A stretch of DNA of 64,000 nt from Lentisphaeraceae bacterium (GCA_004555175.1 SFJE01000002.1:38234-102233); one strand, 5' to 3'; positions 51,301-59,309 are shown, counted from the stretch's first letter. The notes: generated by a model from the letters alone, not told the origin. A program made the numbers and translations.

Positions 51301-52109
51301 AAGAAGTCGCGAATGTGCAGCTTGGGCACAGCGTAGAGCTGAACCGTGCGGAAGAGGCCCGACAGGCGCGTCATGTCCTGACACTCGAGGTAAGCCGCAT
51401 CGCTATGGCGGTAGACCTCGGCCGCCAGGACATTGTTGCCCGGCTTGAGGAAGGGCGTGATGCGGAAGGCCGCCGGATTGCGCGAATCCTTCGAGAAGCC
51501 CACATACTTGCCGTTGATCCACAGGTAGAAGAAGGAGTCCACACCGTCAAACTGAAGGTAAATCTCCTCGCCGGCCCACTCAGCGGGCACCGTGAAGTCG
51601 CGCCGATAGGAGCCCACCGGGTTGCGCGCCTCGTAGTTGGTGTAGTGCTTGGGCGGGGTGGTCATCACCCGCGGCCAATCGCGCGCGAAGGGATAGGGCT
51701 GATTGGAGTAGAGCGCCGTCCCCCACCCCTTAACGCGCTCGGGATGCGCGCCCATCGCCTGCCACGAAGCCGGCACCACAATCGTCTCCCAGGCCGACAC
51801 ATCGTAGGCCGGATCCTGGAAGCCCACCGGCCGCGACGCCGGGTCCTTACTCCACTTAAACTTCCACGCCGTGGTGCTATCCAAGCTCAACCAGCGCGCG
51901 CTAAATCGCGGCAAAATCTGCTTGGCCGTCTCCTCGCTCGTAAAGCTAAACGCCCACGCGCGTGCAGGCTCCTTATTATAGGAGAGGTTTTGCTCCTGCT
52001 CCCACTCCAGACCCGTCGGCGCAGGCGCCGTTCCAAAGCCGTGCACAGCGAAAGCCGCAGTTGCCAAGCAACAAATGCCTCCGATGGCCAAAGCATTCTT
52101 CATCATCAT
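48333..52109 (-). CDS. Secreted GH2 beta-galactosidase (LacZ type) with C-terminal discoidin-like domain
   Basis: A 1258-residue exported glycosidase. A signal peptide covers about residues 1-22. The GH2 sugar-binding domain (LWINGKYVGFSKDSRNPAAF), immunoglobulin-like domain and TIM barrel follow. Acid/base Glu526 is in WSLGNEAGPG and nucleophile Glu588 in YISEYAHNM. NRHETDPWMGHAV and IWDWIDQGL are further barrel marks, and a beta-galactosidase small-chain domain lies at about residues 830-1090. The last 140 residues resemble an F5/8-type (CBM32) module: VCDGDLGTIWHTQYG, then VTIDLRKVRTLKGITCFGRQ. It should cleave terminal galactose from host or plant glycans outside the cytoplasm. The first of three consecutive ATGs follows AAAGGAG. 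It is a single-gene unit. Confidence 0.93.
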   Translation of the reverse strand: MMMKNALAIGGICCLATAAFAVHGFGTAPAPTGLEWEQEQNLSYNKEPARAWAFSFTSEETAKQILPRFSARWLSLDSTTAWKFKWSKDPASRPVGFQDPAYDVSAWETIVVPASWQAMGAHPERVKGWGTALYSNQPYPFARDWPRVMTTPPKHYTNYEARNPVGSYRRDFTVPAEWAGEEIYLQFDGVDSFFYLWINGKYVGFSKDSRNPAAFRITPFLKPGNNVLAAEVYRHSDAAYLECQDMTRLSGLFRTVQLYAVPKLHIRDFFATTEPLKWEQMDGRWELTVDVELENLNAPESAAVAILSAKVVDGKGNEVAAVQPVDYPWDGIAEKSVNLTGQKLWRTGLKLRFDSPKLWSAECPNLYTLLLTLRDDRGVLIEAVPAQLGFRKVEVAARKGQTEKRFWVNGQKIKLKGVNRHETDPWMGHAVPDAAIEEEIRLMKAASINHVRCSHYPASPYFYYLCNKYGIYVEDEANIESHGYYYGKESLSHPVEWMDAHVDRVMNMVERNKNQPCVVIWSLGNEAGPGRNFAVAERTIKARDFTRPTHYERNNDIVDMGSNQYPGVGWVQWKAADLKDPKPFYISEYAHNMMNAMGNFIDYQDAIESSDVILGGAIWDWIDQGLWYDSPRTGKRILAYGGDWGDHPNSGQFDCNGTILSDRTPEPGYYEVAYVYQNIKATFADGQITIRNKNYFRPLDYVTATWTLLKNGESAGSGTFDVAAIGPQAQATFPLPVRVPRSLDGYDLRITFCLKADEGLLKAGTCVASDQITLQKRAPIAIQAQGEVRVKETDKALVVSGKHFSISFCKASGFLAQYELNGRKLLQAPLAVDAFRCPSSNEVWKGAEWAQQGLRTLVPVKAEITNLNRDGDCVTFLTSTTVMGRQLEKMVSFDGDAPTSFEVLRTPVSKRNTHFVVNAAWKVYPDGTVTVQSAILPRGRVIELGRLGYSLILNPALDTVRYAARGPFENYPDRKAGAFPGLYQDTVANMVVNYARPNDMGNREEASGVTLFGETGGLTFSALNGEAFAFSALPYTATDLCLTKHPAELPAPGEKTVLTLLATNRGLGGASCGPGPLNRDIPRADKPYRLNFAIRPAALKQAETATVREQVVALDETMPPPPETFTAVECTSQEPGNEGGKVCDGDLGTIWHTQYGVTLGKYPHSVTIDLRKVRTLKGITCFGRQEGTNGRIKDFRVEVSPDRKAWTVAAEGQLANSADGQKVLFATPAANVRYLRFTGLSEQHGQEFASMAEITIIE

Positions 52110-52140
52110 TCAATCTCCTTTGGTAAGGTTTAACGACTTC

Positions 52141-52169
52141 ATAGTAGACCATCTAGGCCTTGAAGTCAA
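52141..52169 (-). promoter_or_regulatory. Consensus-type promoter of the beta-galactosidase gene
   Basis: TTGACT (52164-52169), 17-base spacer, TACTAT (52141-52146) on the minus strand. It is the most classical -35/-10 promoter in the window and lacks the extended TG, unlike most others here. Confidence 0.7.
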
Positions 52170-52239
52170 CGCAAAAATACCTGCAATCTTCCGCTGCGAC
52201 CTTTTGTATGCACCCCCGCGCGCCCGATACCCTAAAAAA

Positions 52240-52302
52240 GGTAGGGCCTACCTCGACCCGACCTAGGCCCTAGGTCACCTCGAGGTAGGCCCTAGGTCGA
52301 AA
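52240..52302. repeat. Cluster of short CTAG/GGCC palindromes
   Basis: Overlapping near-palindromes such as GGTAGGGCCTACC, CCTAGGCCCTAGG and CCTCGAGG lie in tandem, so CCTAGG recurs three times. The region could fold as alternative hairpins. The core CTAG/GGCC resembles the terminator arms at 31568-31607. Confidence 0.6.
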
Positions 52303-52460
52303 TGAACTAGGCGCGGGGGAACAGCGCATCAGAGTTGGCAGTTTTTTTTTGGGGGGGGAGTTGCCGGCGATGCGTGCGACGGCTTCGAGGAGGAGATGGC
52401 GCGGACCGAGGGGAGGTATTCGGCGAGGGTGTCGAGGTTCTTTTTGAGGGATAACAGATG
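52303..52460. other. Non-coding stretch with a T9-G8 homopolymer tract
   Basis: A run of nine T (52342-52350) is directly followed by eight G (52351-52358). No gene with good features spans it; minus-strand frames here are short. A decayed coding remnant is possible, since one minus-strand frame between about 52370 and 52450 has gene-like codons. Confidence 0.5.
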
Positions 52461-52494
52461 ACAGAAAGCCGACGTGTCCAGAGGGCACGTCGGC
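52461..52494 (-). terminator. Terminator of the ligA-nadE operon
   Basis: A 12-bp stem with one mismatch (52468-52479 with 52483-52494) followed on the minus strand by TTTCTGTCAT, 60 bases past the nadE stop. Confidence 0.7.
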
Positions 52495-52553
52495 CGGAGT
52501 GGAGCGCACCGCGCCCCCGAGGTGTAGGGCGATTAGCCCCACATAGGCGGGGA

Positions 52554-54407
52554 TTAGAGGGAAAAGGCGGCGTCGGAGGGCATCCGCCAGTCGCCGCGGG
52601 GGGAGAGGGCGATGGTGCCGACCTTGGGGCCGTCGGGGATGGCCGAGCGCTTGAATTGCTGTTGCACGAAACGGCGGGCAAAGATGTCGAGGGTGCGGTC
52701 GATCTCCTCGGGGGAGAACTGGTCACCCAGGAGCAGGCGAGCGAGGGCTGAGAGTTCGGCGCGCGAGCAGCCGTACTTCTGGAAGTAGTAGAGGAAGAAG
52801 TCGTGGAGCTCGTATTGGCCGACGATGGCCTCGGTGTGTTGTTCGCCGGGGAGGAGCTCGGGGGAGACGGGCGTATCGCAAATGTCGCGCAAGACGGCGG
52901 CGAGGTCGGCTTCACTCTCACGGGCGACGGTCTCGACGCACCAGCGCACGAGGGTCTTGGGCACACCACAGTTGACGGCATACATGCTCATGTGGTCGCC
53001 ATTATAGGTGCTCCAGCCCAGCGCGATCTCCGAGAGGTCGCCCGTGCCGACTAGGAGGCCGCCGCTCTGGTTGGCCAGGTCCATCAGCAGATAGGTGCGG
53101 GCGCGGGCCTGGGCATTCTCGTAGGTGACATCGTGGCAGGCGGGGTCGTGGCCAATATCGCGGAAGTGCTGCTCCACGCCGGGGACAATCGAGATTTCGC
53201 GCAACTCCGCACCCAGGAGTTCGGCTAGGGCACCGGCATTCGAGCGTGTCCGCTTGCTAGTCCCGAAGCCAGGCATCGTGACGGCCAGAATGGTCTTGCC
53301 AGGCAGCCCGAGTGCGCGGCACATCTGGGCGCAGACGAGGAGGGCCAAGGTGGAGTCGAGCCCGCCGGAGAGGCCAATGACCAAGCGTTTACTGTGGGTG
53401 TGGGAGAAGCGCTTGGCCAATCCAGCCACCTGAATGCGAAAGATCTCGCGGCAGCGCTCTATGCGCCGGGCATCATCGGCAGGCACAAAGGGATGGGCTT
53501 CCAACCCAGCAAGCGTGCCATCGGCTTCGCGAAGCGCCTCCGGCAGCGGACAAGTCACGCGCCGCATCGCCACGCGCGGCAGGTCGGGGAAGGAGGTCTC
53601 CCGCTGACGCACCACATCCACCCAATGGGGATTGAAGTCCATCAGGCTAATCCCCTCGCTCCACCGCGCCTCCGCTAGGACGCGCCCATTGTTCGCCAGA
53701 ATGCGATGACCGCCATAGACCACATCGGTGGTCGATTCGCCCATCCCGGCGGCGGCATAGGCATAGGCGCAGGCCAGGCGCCCGGACTGCATCCGCACCA
53801 AGTCGCGCCGATAGGTAGCCTTGCCCACCGCCTCAGTACTCGCCGAAAGGTTCACAATCAGCTGCGCCCGAGCAGCGGCTAAACGGTTCGAAGGCGCGTC
53901 GACGGCCCAAAGATCCTCGCAAATCTCCACACCAAAACGCAGGTCGCCCACCGTAAACAGGAGGTCCGTGCCAAAGGGGATACCACGCCAGGTGGTCCCT
54001 TCGGGCACGGTGGTGCCGCTGACGAAGTGGCGTTTTTCGTAGAACTCGCGATAGGTGGGCAAGTGCACCTTCGGCACCAATCCCAAAAGTTGCCCTCGCT
54101 GCAACACCGCCGCGCAGTTGTAGAGGCGGTCTTCCCAACGAATGGGCAGCCCCACCACGGCCACGAGTCCCTCAGGCAAGGCCACGAGCAATTCTGCCAA
54201 GGCCGCCTCGACCTGCGCTTCGAGCGACTGCATCCCAAAGAGGTCGGCGCAGGTGTAACCCGTGAGGGAGAGTTCCGGCGCTACGGCGAGCGCGGCACCC
54301 TGCGCTGCGGCCGCCCGGAGTAGTTCCAACAAAGCCGCCGCATTCGCCTGCGGATTGGCCACTTGAACCTGCGGCGTCACCGCCGCCACGCGAACAAAAC
54401 CCTTCAT
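52554..54407 (-). CDS. nadE: Glutamine-dependent NAD+ synthetase
   Basis: A 617-residue two-domain enzyme. The N-terminal nitrilase-like domain (about residues 1-270) frees ammonia from glutamine: catalytic Glu in VAPELSLTGYT, Lys in VPKVHLPTYREFYEKR, Cys in GVEICEDLW. The C-terminal ATP-pyrophosphatase domain has the P-loop IGLSGGLDSTLAL and later GTGDLSEIALGW and STYNGDHMSMYAVN. It makes NAD+ from deamido-NAD+. The frame is open to 54572, but that part overlaps the small membrane gene; the ATG at 54407 begins the nitrilase fold and overlaps that gene's stop (ATGA). It complements nadA at 17.5 kb. Confidence 0.96.
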   Translation of the reverse strand: MKGFVRVAAVTPQVQVANPQANAAALLELLRAAAAQGAALAVAPELSLTGYTCADLFGMQSLEAQVEAALAELLVALPEGLVAVVGLPIRWEDRLYNCAAVLQRGQLLGLVPKVHLPTYREFYEKRHFVSGTTVPEGTTWRGIPFGTDLLFTVGDLRFGVEICEDLWAVDAPSNRLAAARAQLIVNLSASTEAVGKATYRRDLVRMQSGRLACAYAYAAAGMGESTTDVVYGGHRILANNGRVLAEARWSEGISLMDFNPHWVDVVRQRETSFPDLPRVAMRRVTCPLPEALREADGTLAGLEAHPFVPADDARRIERCREIFRIQVAGLAKRFSHTHSKRLVIGLSGGLDSTLALLVCAQMCRALGLPGKTILAVTMPGFGTSKRTRSNAGALAELLGAELREISIVPGVEQHFRDIGHDPACHDVTYENAQARARTYLLMDLANQSGGLLVGTGDLSEIALGWSTYNGDHMSMYAVNCGVPKTLVRWCVETVARESEADLAAVLRDICDTPVSPELLPGEQHTEAIVGQYELHDFFLYYFQKYGCSRAELSALARLLLGDQFSPEEIDRTLDIFARRFVQQQFKRSAIPDGPKVGTIALSPRGDWRMPSDAAFSL

Positions 54408-54583
54408 TTCCGATCGTCCTTCCGCTTTGCCAACAAGAGCACCATCCCCACTGCCAACGCCAAAACCGCCGTAACCCCCAACGCTATCAGCGCCCAAAAG
54501 GGCATCTCCGCCCACACAAAGAGCCCGAGAGTTGCCAGAAACAGGGTCTCCAGCCCTGCGAACGCCAACCAATACCGCTTCAT
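54404..54583 (-). CDS. 59-residue two-helix membrane protein between ligA and nadE
   Basis: A short gene below usual length cutoffs. It starts MKRYWLAFAGLETL and has two hydrophobic stretches (about residues 5-24 and 29-52), separated by WAEM, with a basic tail ending KRKDDRK. The ATG overlaps the ligA stop (ATGA), and its own stop overlaps the nadE ATG (ATGA). Exact coupling on both sides, with 60 sense codons and matching codon usage, argues for a real gene rather than chance. I recognise no family. It could be a small membrane regulator or simply hold translation between its neighbours. Confidence 0.7.
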   Translation of the reverse strand: MKRYWLAFAGLETLFLATLGLFVWAEMPFWALIALGVTAVLALAVGMVLLLAKRKDDRK

Positions 54584-56814
54584 TCCGCCGCCTCCGCCTG
54601 CGTCTTTTCGGCCACCAACGCCATCAGCTCCGCCTCGCGCAACTGGCGAGTGCCCAGCGCTTGCGCCTTCGTGTACTTGCTCCCGCCGGGGTTTTCGCCA
54701 ACAACGAGATAGGAGGTCTTCTTCGAGACACTCCCCTGGACCGTTCCGCCGAGCGCGCGGATTTGCCGTTCAAACTCCTCGCGCGGCCGCGAAAGGGTAC
54801 CGGTAATCACAAAGAAGAGCCCGGCGAGGGCCGTCCCCGCCGCAGTCTCGGCAGCCTCAGGAATCGGGTCGATGCCCAGCTCGGCCATCCGCGCAAAGAA
54901 GTCCCGCGCGTAGTCCGAAGCCAGGAAGCCCTGCAAGGCGCGGACCATCTCGGGCTTGACCGTTAAGAGGTAGCGATCGCGGATCGGCCGGGCCGGGTCG
55001 TCGCGTAAGAGGATGCCCAGGGGCTTGAGGGCCTCGACGCGCGCGGCGATGGCCGCGGCCAGGCGTAGCCGCTCAAACTCGCCCTCGGTCTTCTGCTCCA
55101 AGAGCGCATAGAAATCGGCAATCGCCGCGAGTTTGGCTGCGCCGGCCTCACGCTGCATCTCGGAAAAGCGCGTAAAGAGTCCTGCGACCACGCGGGCTGC
55201 CGTCACGCCAATCCCAGGGATACCCAAGGCAAAGAGCCAGCGATGAAGCGGCAAGGTTCGCGCCCGCTCCAGCGCCTTGACCACCTCGCTCGCACGGCGG
55301 CCAAACCGGCGCTCCTGCCCATCCTCGCCCACCAGGCGCAGCCCCGCCAGCCACTCGGCCGACAGGCCATAGAGATCCAGCGGCCGCGAGACGGCCCCAG
55401 ACTGCACCAACGCCTCGGCCAAGCGCCCACCAATGGCCGAGATGTCCAGCGCATTGCGCGAAACAAAGAGCTGCAAGTGCCCCACCCGCTGAGCCGGACA
55501 CGCCGGGTTGACGCAGCGCAACGCCACCTCGCCGGGCAGCCGCACCGCCTCGCCCCCGCACGCCGGGCAGGTCGTGGGCATCGCAAAGGGCACCGTCCCC
55601 TCCGGCCGCTTCTCAGCCACCACCTCGTCCACCGCCGGAATGACATCCCCGTGCTTGGAGATGACCACCATATCCCCCACGCGAATATCCTTCCCGGCCA
55701 CATAGTCGCCATTATGTAGCGTGGCGCGCGCAATCTCCGAGCCGGCCAAAAAGACGGGGTCAAGCTCGGCCACCGGTGTCAACACACCCGTCCGCCCCAC
55801 CTGCACCGTAATTCCCCGCAACCGCGTTTGGGCGCTCTCGGGGGCATATTTGTAGGCTCGGGCCGACCGCGGCGCATGGGCCGTGCTACCGAGTTGCTCG
55901 TAGAGTGCGCGCTCATTGACCTTGATGACGGCCCCATCCATCTCAAAGGGGAAGGCGTGGCGCTTGGCCTCCAACTCGTCAAGTGCAACCATCACCTCGG
56001 CCATCGAATGGCAGAGGCGGCTCCACGGCTGGGTCTTGAGCCCCCACCGCGCAAAGGTGGCCATCATCTCGGTATGCGTGGCAAAGTCAACCCCCTCCAA
56101 GCGCCCCGAAGCATAGAAGACGGCATCGAGCGGGCGCTTGGCAACCTCGCGCGGGTCCAGGAGCTTGATGGATCCTGCGGCGGCATTGCGCGGGTTGGCG
56201 AAGGGCTCGTGACCGGCCTCCTCCTCGGCGCGGTTCAAGGCCGCGAAGCCCGCGCGCGTCATAAAGATCTCCCCGCGTACCTCCACGCACGCGGCCTCGG
56301 TTGGAATCGAGAGGGGCACCGAGCGGATGGTGCGCACATTGGCGGTAATGTCGTCGCCCACCTCGCCATTGCCGCGTGTGGCCGCACGCACCAATTGCCC
56401 GTGCTCGTAGCGTAGCGAAAGGGAGAGACCATCCACCTTTGGCTCAACCACATAGTCCCACGCCTCCAAGGGCAACTGCTGGCGCAGAAAAAGGTCAAAC
56501 TGAACCAGGTCGGCGCGGTCATAGGTCTTATCCAAGCTTCGCATCGGAAGTTCATGGCGGACCTTCGCAAAGCCAGTGAGCGGTTCACCACTCACGCGCT
56601 GGGTCGGTGAGGTAGGCGTCACCAACTGCGGATGCGCGCGCTCAAGCGCCTCCAACTCTAGCCAGAGTTTATCATAGGCAGCATCCTCAATCTCCGGCCG
56701 AGCCTCCACATAGTAGAGGCGATCGTGGCGCTCAATTTCCGCACGCAAGGCCACCAACCGCGCAACCACCGCCTCCAAGTCCGCCTTCTCTGCCATCACC
56801 GCGTCCTCTTTCAT
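54580..56814 (-). CDS. ligA: NAD-dependent DNA ligase
   Basis: A 744-residue ligase that seals nicks in replication and repair, using NAD+. The adenylated lysine is in VEPKVDGLSLSLRYEHG. Nucleotidyltransferase motifs VRGEIFM and FPFEMDGAVIKV follow, then the OB domain (VQVGRTGVLTPVA). The zinc finger is CPACGG...CVNPACPAQR, and a helix-hairpin-helix set contains GIPGIGVTAA. A C-terminal BRCT domain begins near FFVITGTLSRPR. Length is above the roughly 670 residues common in bacteria. Start is the ATG at 56814, or the one six codons later. It begins 3 bases after the pseudokinase stop. Confidence 0.96.
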   Translation of the reverse strand: MKEDAVMAEKADLEAVVARLVALRAEIERHDRLYYVEARPEIEDAAYDKLWLELEALERAHPQLVTPTSPTQRVSGEPLTGFAKVRHELPMRSLDKTYDRADLVQFDLFLRQQLPLEAWDYVVEPKVDGLSLSLRYEHGQLVRAATRGNGEVGDDITANVRTIRSVPLSIPTEAACVEVRGEIFMTRAGFAALNRAEEEAGHEPFANPRNAAAGSIKLLDPREVAKRPLDAVFYASGRLEGVDFATHTEMMATFARWGLKTQPWSRLCHSMAEVMVALDELEAKRHAFPFEMDGAVIKVNERALYEQLGSTAHAPRSARAYKYAPESAQTRLRGITVQVGRTGVLTPVAELDPVFLAGSEIARATLHNGDYVAGKDIRVGDMVVISKHGDVIPAVDEVVAEKRPEGTVPFAMPTTCPACGGEAVRLPGEVALRCVNPACPAQRVGHLQLFVSRNALDISAIGGRLAEALVQSGAVSRPLDLYGLSAEWLAGLRLVGEDGQERRFGRRASEVVKALERARTLPLHRWLFALGIPGIGVTAARVVAGLFTRFSEMQREAGAAKLAAIADFYALLEQKTEGEFERLRLAAAIAARVEALKPLGILLRDDPARPIRDRYLLTVKPEMVRALQGFLASDYARDFFARMAELGIDPIPEAAETAAGTALAGLFFVITGTLSRPREEFERQIRALGGTVQGSVSKKTSYLVVGENPGGSKYTKAQALGTRQLREAELMALVAEKTQAEAAE

Positions 56815-56817
56815 GCC

Positions 56818-57864
56818 CTAAAACAAAATCATTACCGCCATCACCACCAGCGCCAAGACCAACACCGCGGCCCCCGCCAACATCACCCACCCCCACAGCC
56901 CAATGCGTTTGCGCTGAAAGGGCTTACCCCGATGCGCCCGCAACTCCGCCGCCGAAATCCGAATCGTCCGCTCCGCCCGACCCCACTTGGCCGGATTGGG
57001 GAGCGCAATCACCGCACCGGCATCATCGCCCTCGGCGGGCGCTTCGCCGCGTAAAGATGCCGCTAGATCGCACACCACCTCGTCCCAATCGGCATAACGC
57101 TCGGCCGCAGCGCGGCGCGTCATCCGCCCCAAGACCGCCGCCAAAGGCCGCGGGAAACCCTTGACCACATCGCACGGTGACGGGATCTGGTCGCGCAATT
57201 TACGCTCAAGAATCTCCTCAGCCGGAATGGCCCCGAAGGGCACTTGCCCCGTACCCAGTGCATAGAGCGTCATGCCCAAAGCGAACATATCCGCGCGCGT
57301 ATCCACTGTTCCCGGCGCCATATACTGCTCAGGCGCCACGTAGGGGGCCGACCCCACCAACGCCCACTCCGGCGGATTGGTCCCCCACCCCGCTTCAAAA
57401 CTCATAGGCGAAAAGTCCGGCAAGAGCGGTTCGTTGCCATCCACCAAATAGACCTTACTCGGGCGCAGGCCACCATAGACCAAGTGCTCCTGCGCCAAGG
57501 TCGCGAACCCCTCGGCTAACTTCATCCCCAGCCGCACCAAGCGCTCGGGCTCCACCCGCTTCCCATCCAGCAGCGACATCAGCGGCGCAGCGTGCGCGTC
57601 CTCCAAGATGACATAGCCTGTGTCTGCCTCACGGCGAATATCAATCACATCCGGGAGCAACGGCGTCTTCACCTGCGTCAACTTCCGCACCAATTCAAAG
57701 AGTGCATCGGCCAACGCCCTATCAGCCAGCACCTCCTTTGAGAAGACGGCCACCAGCACATCGCGCTCTAGCGCGCACTGCACCGCGCGCCACAACACAC
57801 AACGCGTCGACTGCGCCAAGCGCTGCCGAAACTCAAAACCCGCCATCTCAGGGGTGTCCATCAT
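56818..57864 (-). CDS. Membrane-anchored protein-kinase-like protein, probable pseudokinase
   Basis: A 348-residue protein with a bacterial Ser/Thr kinase (PKN2-like) fold and a single C-terminal membrane helix (about residues 322-346), so the kinase part faces the cytoplasm. The catalytic set is degraded. The ATP lysine site reads VLVAVFSKEV, with no VAxK. The catalytic loop reads YGGLRPSKVYLV where HRDxxxxN is expected. DFG reads DFSPMSF. The activation-segment end (GSAPYVAPEQ) and the structural DTRADMFALGMTLYALGTG are kept. This suggests a scaffold or nucleotide sensor, not an enzyme. The ATG at 57864 follows AGAGG and clears a -10-like TATGCT at 57880-57885; an in-frame ATG at 57876 is less likely. 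It is directly upstream of ligA. Confidence 0.72.
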   Translation of the reverse strand: MMDTPEMAGFEFRQRLAQSTRCVLWRAVQCALERDVLVAVFSKEVLADRALADALFELVRKLTQVKTPLLPDVIDIRREADTGYVILEDAHAAPLMSLLDGKRVEPERLVRLGMKLAEGFATLAQEHLVYGGLRPSKVYLVDGNEPLLPDFSPMSFEAGWGTNPPEWALVGSAPYVAPEQYMAPGTVDTRADMFALGMTLYALGTGQVPFGAIPAEEILERKLRDQIPSPCDVVKGFPRPLAAVLGRMTRRAAAERYADWDEVVCDLAASLRGEAPAEGDDAGAVIALPNPAKWGRAERTIRISAAELRAHRGKPFQRKRIGLWGWVMLAGAAVLVLALVVMAVMILF

Positions 57865-57901
57865 ATTGCCTCTCATTCTAGCATAAATCCCACCCCAGGC
57901 A

Positions 57902-57941
57902 AAAACACCTTGGGCGCAGCCTATGCCGCGCCCAAGGTGTT
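57902..57941 (-). terminator. Terminator of the NYN-domain gene
   Basis: Perfect 15-bp stem AAACACCTTGGGCGC (57902-57916) with 57927-57941, loop of 10, then TTTTTG on the minus strand. Confidence 0.88.
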
Positions 57942-57960
57942 TACAACAATTACGTCTGCC

Positions 57961-58911
57961 TTACTCAACCGAAGTCGTCCGGCGCGTACGCTTCGGCGCC
58001 ACCGGCGTCGGGGCCAAGGTGGCCTTCATCGTCGGCGTATCGGTGGTCGGTTGCGGCGCGGGAGGAATAACCTCGGGCTCGGTAGTGGTCACCGTCTGCT
58101 TGGGAGCAGTCGATTCGCCGGAGCGATACTTGGCGCGGCACTCCGAGCAGTAGAAGAAGTCCTTGTCCCAAGTGGTCTCCTCTTCCTTGCCGCAGTTGTC
58201 GCAAACGCGGACGCGGCGGGCACGCTTGGCACGGCACTCCGAGCAGTAGAACTCTTCACCACCCCAGGTGGTCTCCTCTTCCTTGCCGCAGTTCATGCAC
58301 AGGCGCGTCTGCATATTACGTTGCAGACGGAACTCACTAGCGTGCTCATCCATAAAGATATGCGGAAAGTCAAAGCAACGCGTTGCAGTAACAAGGGCCT
58401 TGCTGGAAATGACATGGCCGCGCACAGCCCCCATCGCCACCAACTGCACACGCTTGCCCAACTGGCGAATACGCTGCAGCACCGGCACATAATCGGCATC
58501 ACCACCAACCAAGACTGCCACATCGTACGCACCTGGCACCGTGGCCAGATAGGTCATCTCCGAAGCCAAATTGGCGTTCACCCACTTATTATCGGGCTGC
58601 GCGTTAGGCTCCTTGCGGAAGTCAATCTCCATCACATCCATCTCGTAGCCACACTGCTCGCCGAGAAACTCGTAAAAAACCTTCTGCTTAGCCGGATTAT
58701 AGCCCACCTTGTTCACGGGAATGGTGCCGTAGTAGCACGTGCGGACCACATCTACCTCTTGCCCGCTAATCTCGGCGAGGGACTGAGCGATAATGTCGGG
58801 AATCCGCTTGTAATCGATCTCGAAACCCTTTTCGCCCAACTTGTCAAAGAGCGCCTGACGCCCCTTGTAGAGCCAACAACCATCAATGAATATCATTGCA
58901 CGAATGGCCAT
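57961..58911 (-). CDS. NYN-domain (LabA/DUF88-type) putative ribonuclease with two zinc ribbons
   Basis: A 316-residue protein. The NYN PIN-like nuclease fold has its acidic residues in MIFIDGCWLY, NKWVNANLASEM and DVAVLVGGDADYVPVL. This kind of domain cleaves RNA with metal ions. Two zinc ribbons follow (about residues 203-265), each CxxCGKEEETTW then FYCSECRAK, nearly the same and clearly duplicated. The Pro/Thr-rich tail ends in basic KRTRRTT. The ATG at 58911 is spaced correctly from AAAGGAT; the ATG two codons earlier is too close. Single-gene unit with its own promoter and terminator. The target is unknown. Confidence 0.8.
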   Translation of the reverse strand: MAIRAMIFIDGCWLYKGRQALFDKLGEKGFEIDYKRIPDIIAQSLAEISGQEVDVVRTCYYGTIPVNKVGYNPAKQKVFYEFLGEQCGYEMDVMEIDFRKEPNAQPDNKWVNANLASEMTYLATVPGAYDVAVLVGGDADYVPVLQRIRQLGKRVQLVAMGAVRGHVISSKALVTATRCFDFPHIFMDEHASEFRLQRNMQTRLCMNCGKEEETTWGGEEFYCSECRAKRARRVRVCDNCGKEEETTWDKDFFYCSECRAKYRSGESTAPKQTVTTTEPEVIPPAPQPTTDTPTMKATLAPTPVAPKRTRRTTSVE

Positions 58912-58931
58912 AACCATATCCTTTCGGCTAT

Positions 58932-58959
58932 TTTATACTTGGTGTAATGTCTTCTCCAA
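58932..58959 (-). promoter_or_regulatory. Promoter of the NYN-domain gene
   Basis: TTGGAG (58954-58959), 16-base spacer, TATAAA (58932-58937) on the minus strand, about 20 bases ahead of the start codon. Confidence 0.55.
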
Positions 58960-59278
58960 CGATGAAAAAGACTCTGCTATTATGGCATATTGACCTCTAA
59001 AAGGCAACTCTCGCTAGCGATTTACAAGGAAATTTCCACGAAAAGACACTTGCTAAATCCCTCCTCGACCACGACAAACCTCCGCTATCGACCCAAAGGG
59101 AAGGCCCATTAAACGCACCATCATCTCCTCCATACCGCCTCCCGCAAGCCCCTCTCCCTGCCGCAATCCATTCGCACGCGCCCAAGCCTTCCATCTCCTC
59201 ATCACCCGTCTTAAAACGCCGGTCGTCCGTATTCCTTTTCTAATCCCGTGCTCGCGACAAGGGATTGAAACCGCTTAC
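58960..59278. other. Intergenic stretch, no gene recognised
   Basis: About 320 bases between the NYN promoter and the oadB terminator. No convincing frame, RNA or repeat was found. A single CRISPR-repeat-like ending (GGGATTGAAAC at 59261-59271) has no second copy. Confidence 0.5.
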
Positions 59279-59283
59279 AAAAA

Positions 59284-59309
59284 TCGACGCGCCCGTTCGG
59301 GCGCGTCGA
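59284..59309 (-). terminator. Terminator of the oadGAB operon
   Basis: Perfect 11-bp stem TCGACGCGCCC (59284-59294) with 59299-59309, loop GTTC, then TTTTTG on the minus strand, 29 bases past the oadB stop. Confidence 0.9.

Noticed and set aside
52270..52542. Short minus-strand frames downstream of nadE
   Set aside because: They cross a terminator and a homopolymer tract, lack ribosome sites and match no family.
59241..59275. CRISPR-repeat-like string ending GGGATTGAAAC
   Set aside because: Only one copy, no spacers and no cas genes; the 13 bases shared with 25279-25291 do not include the repeat ending.
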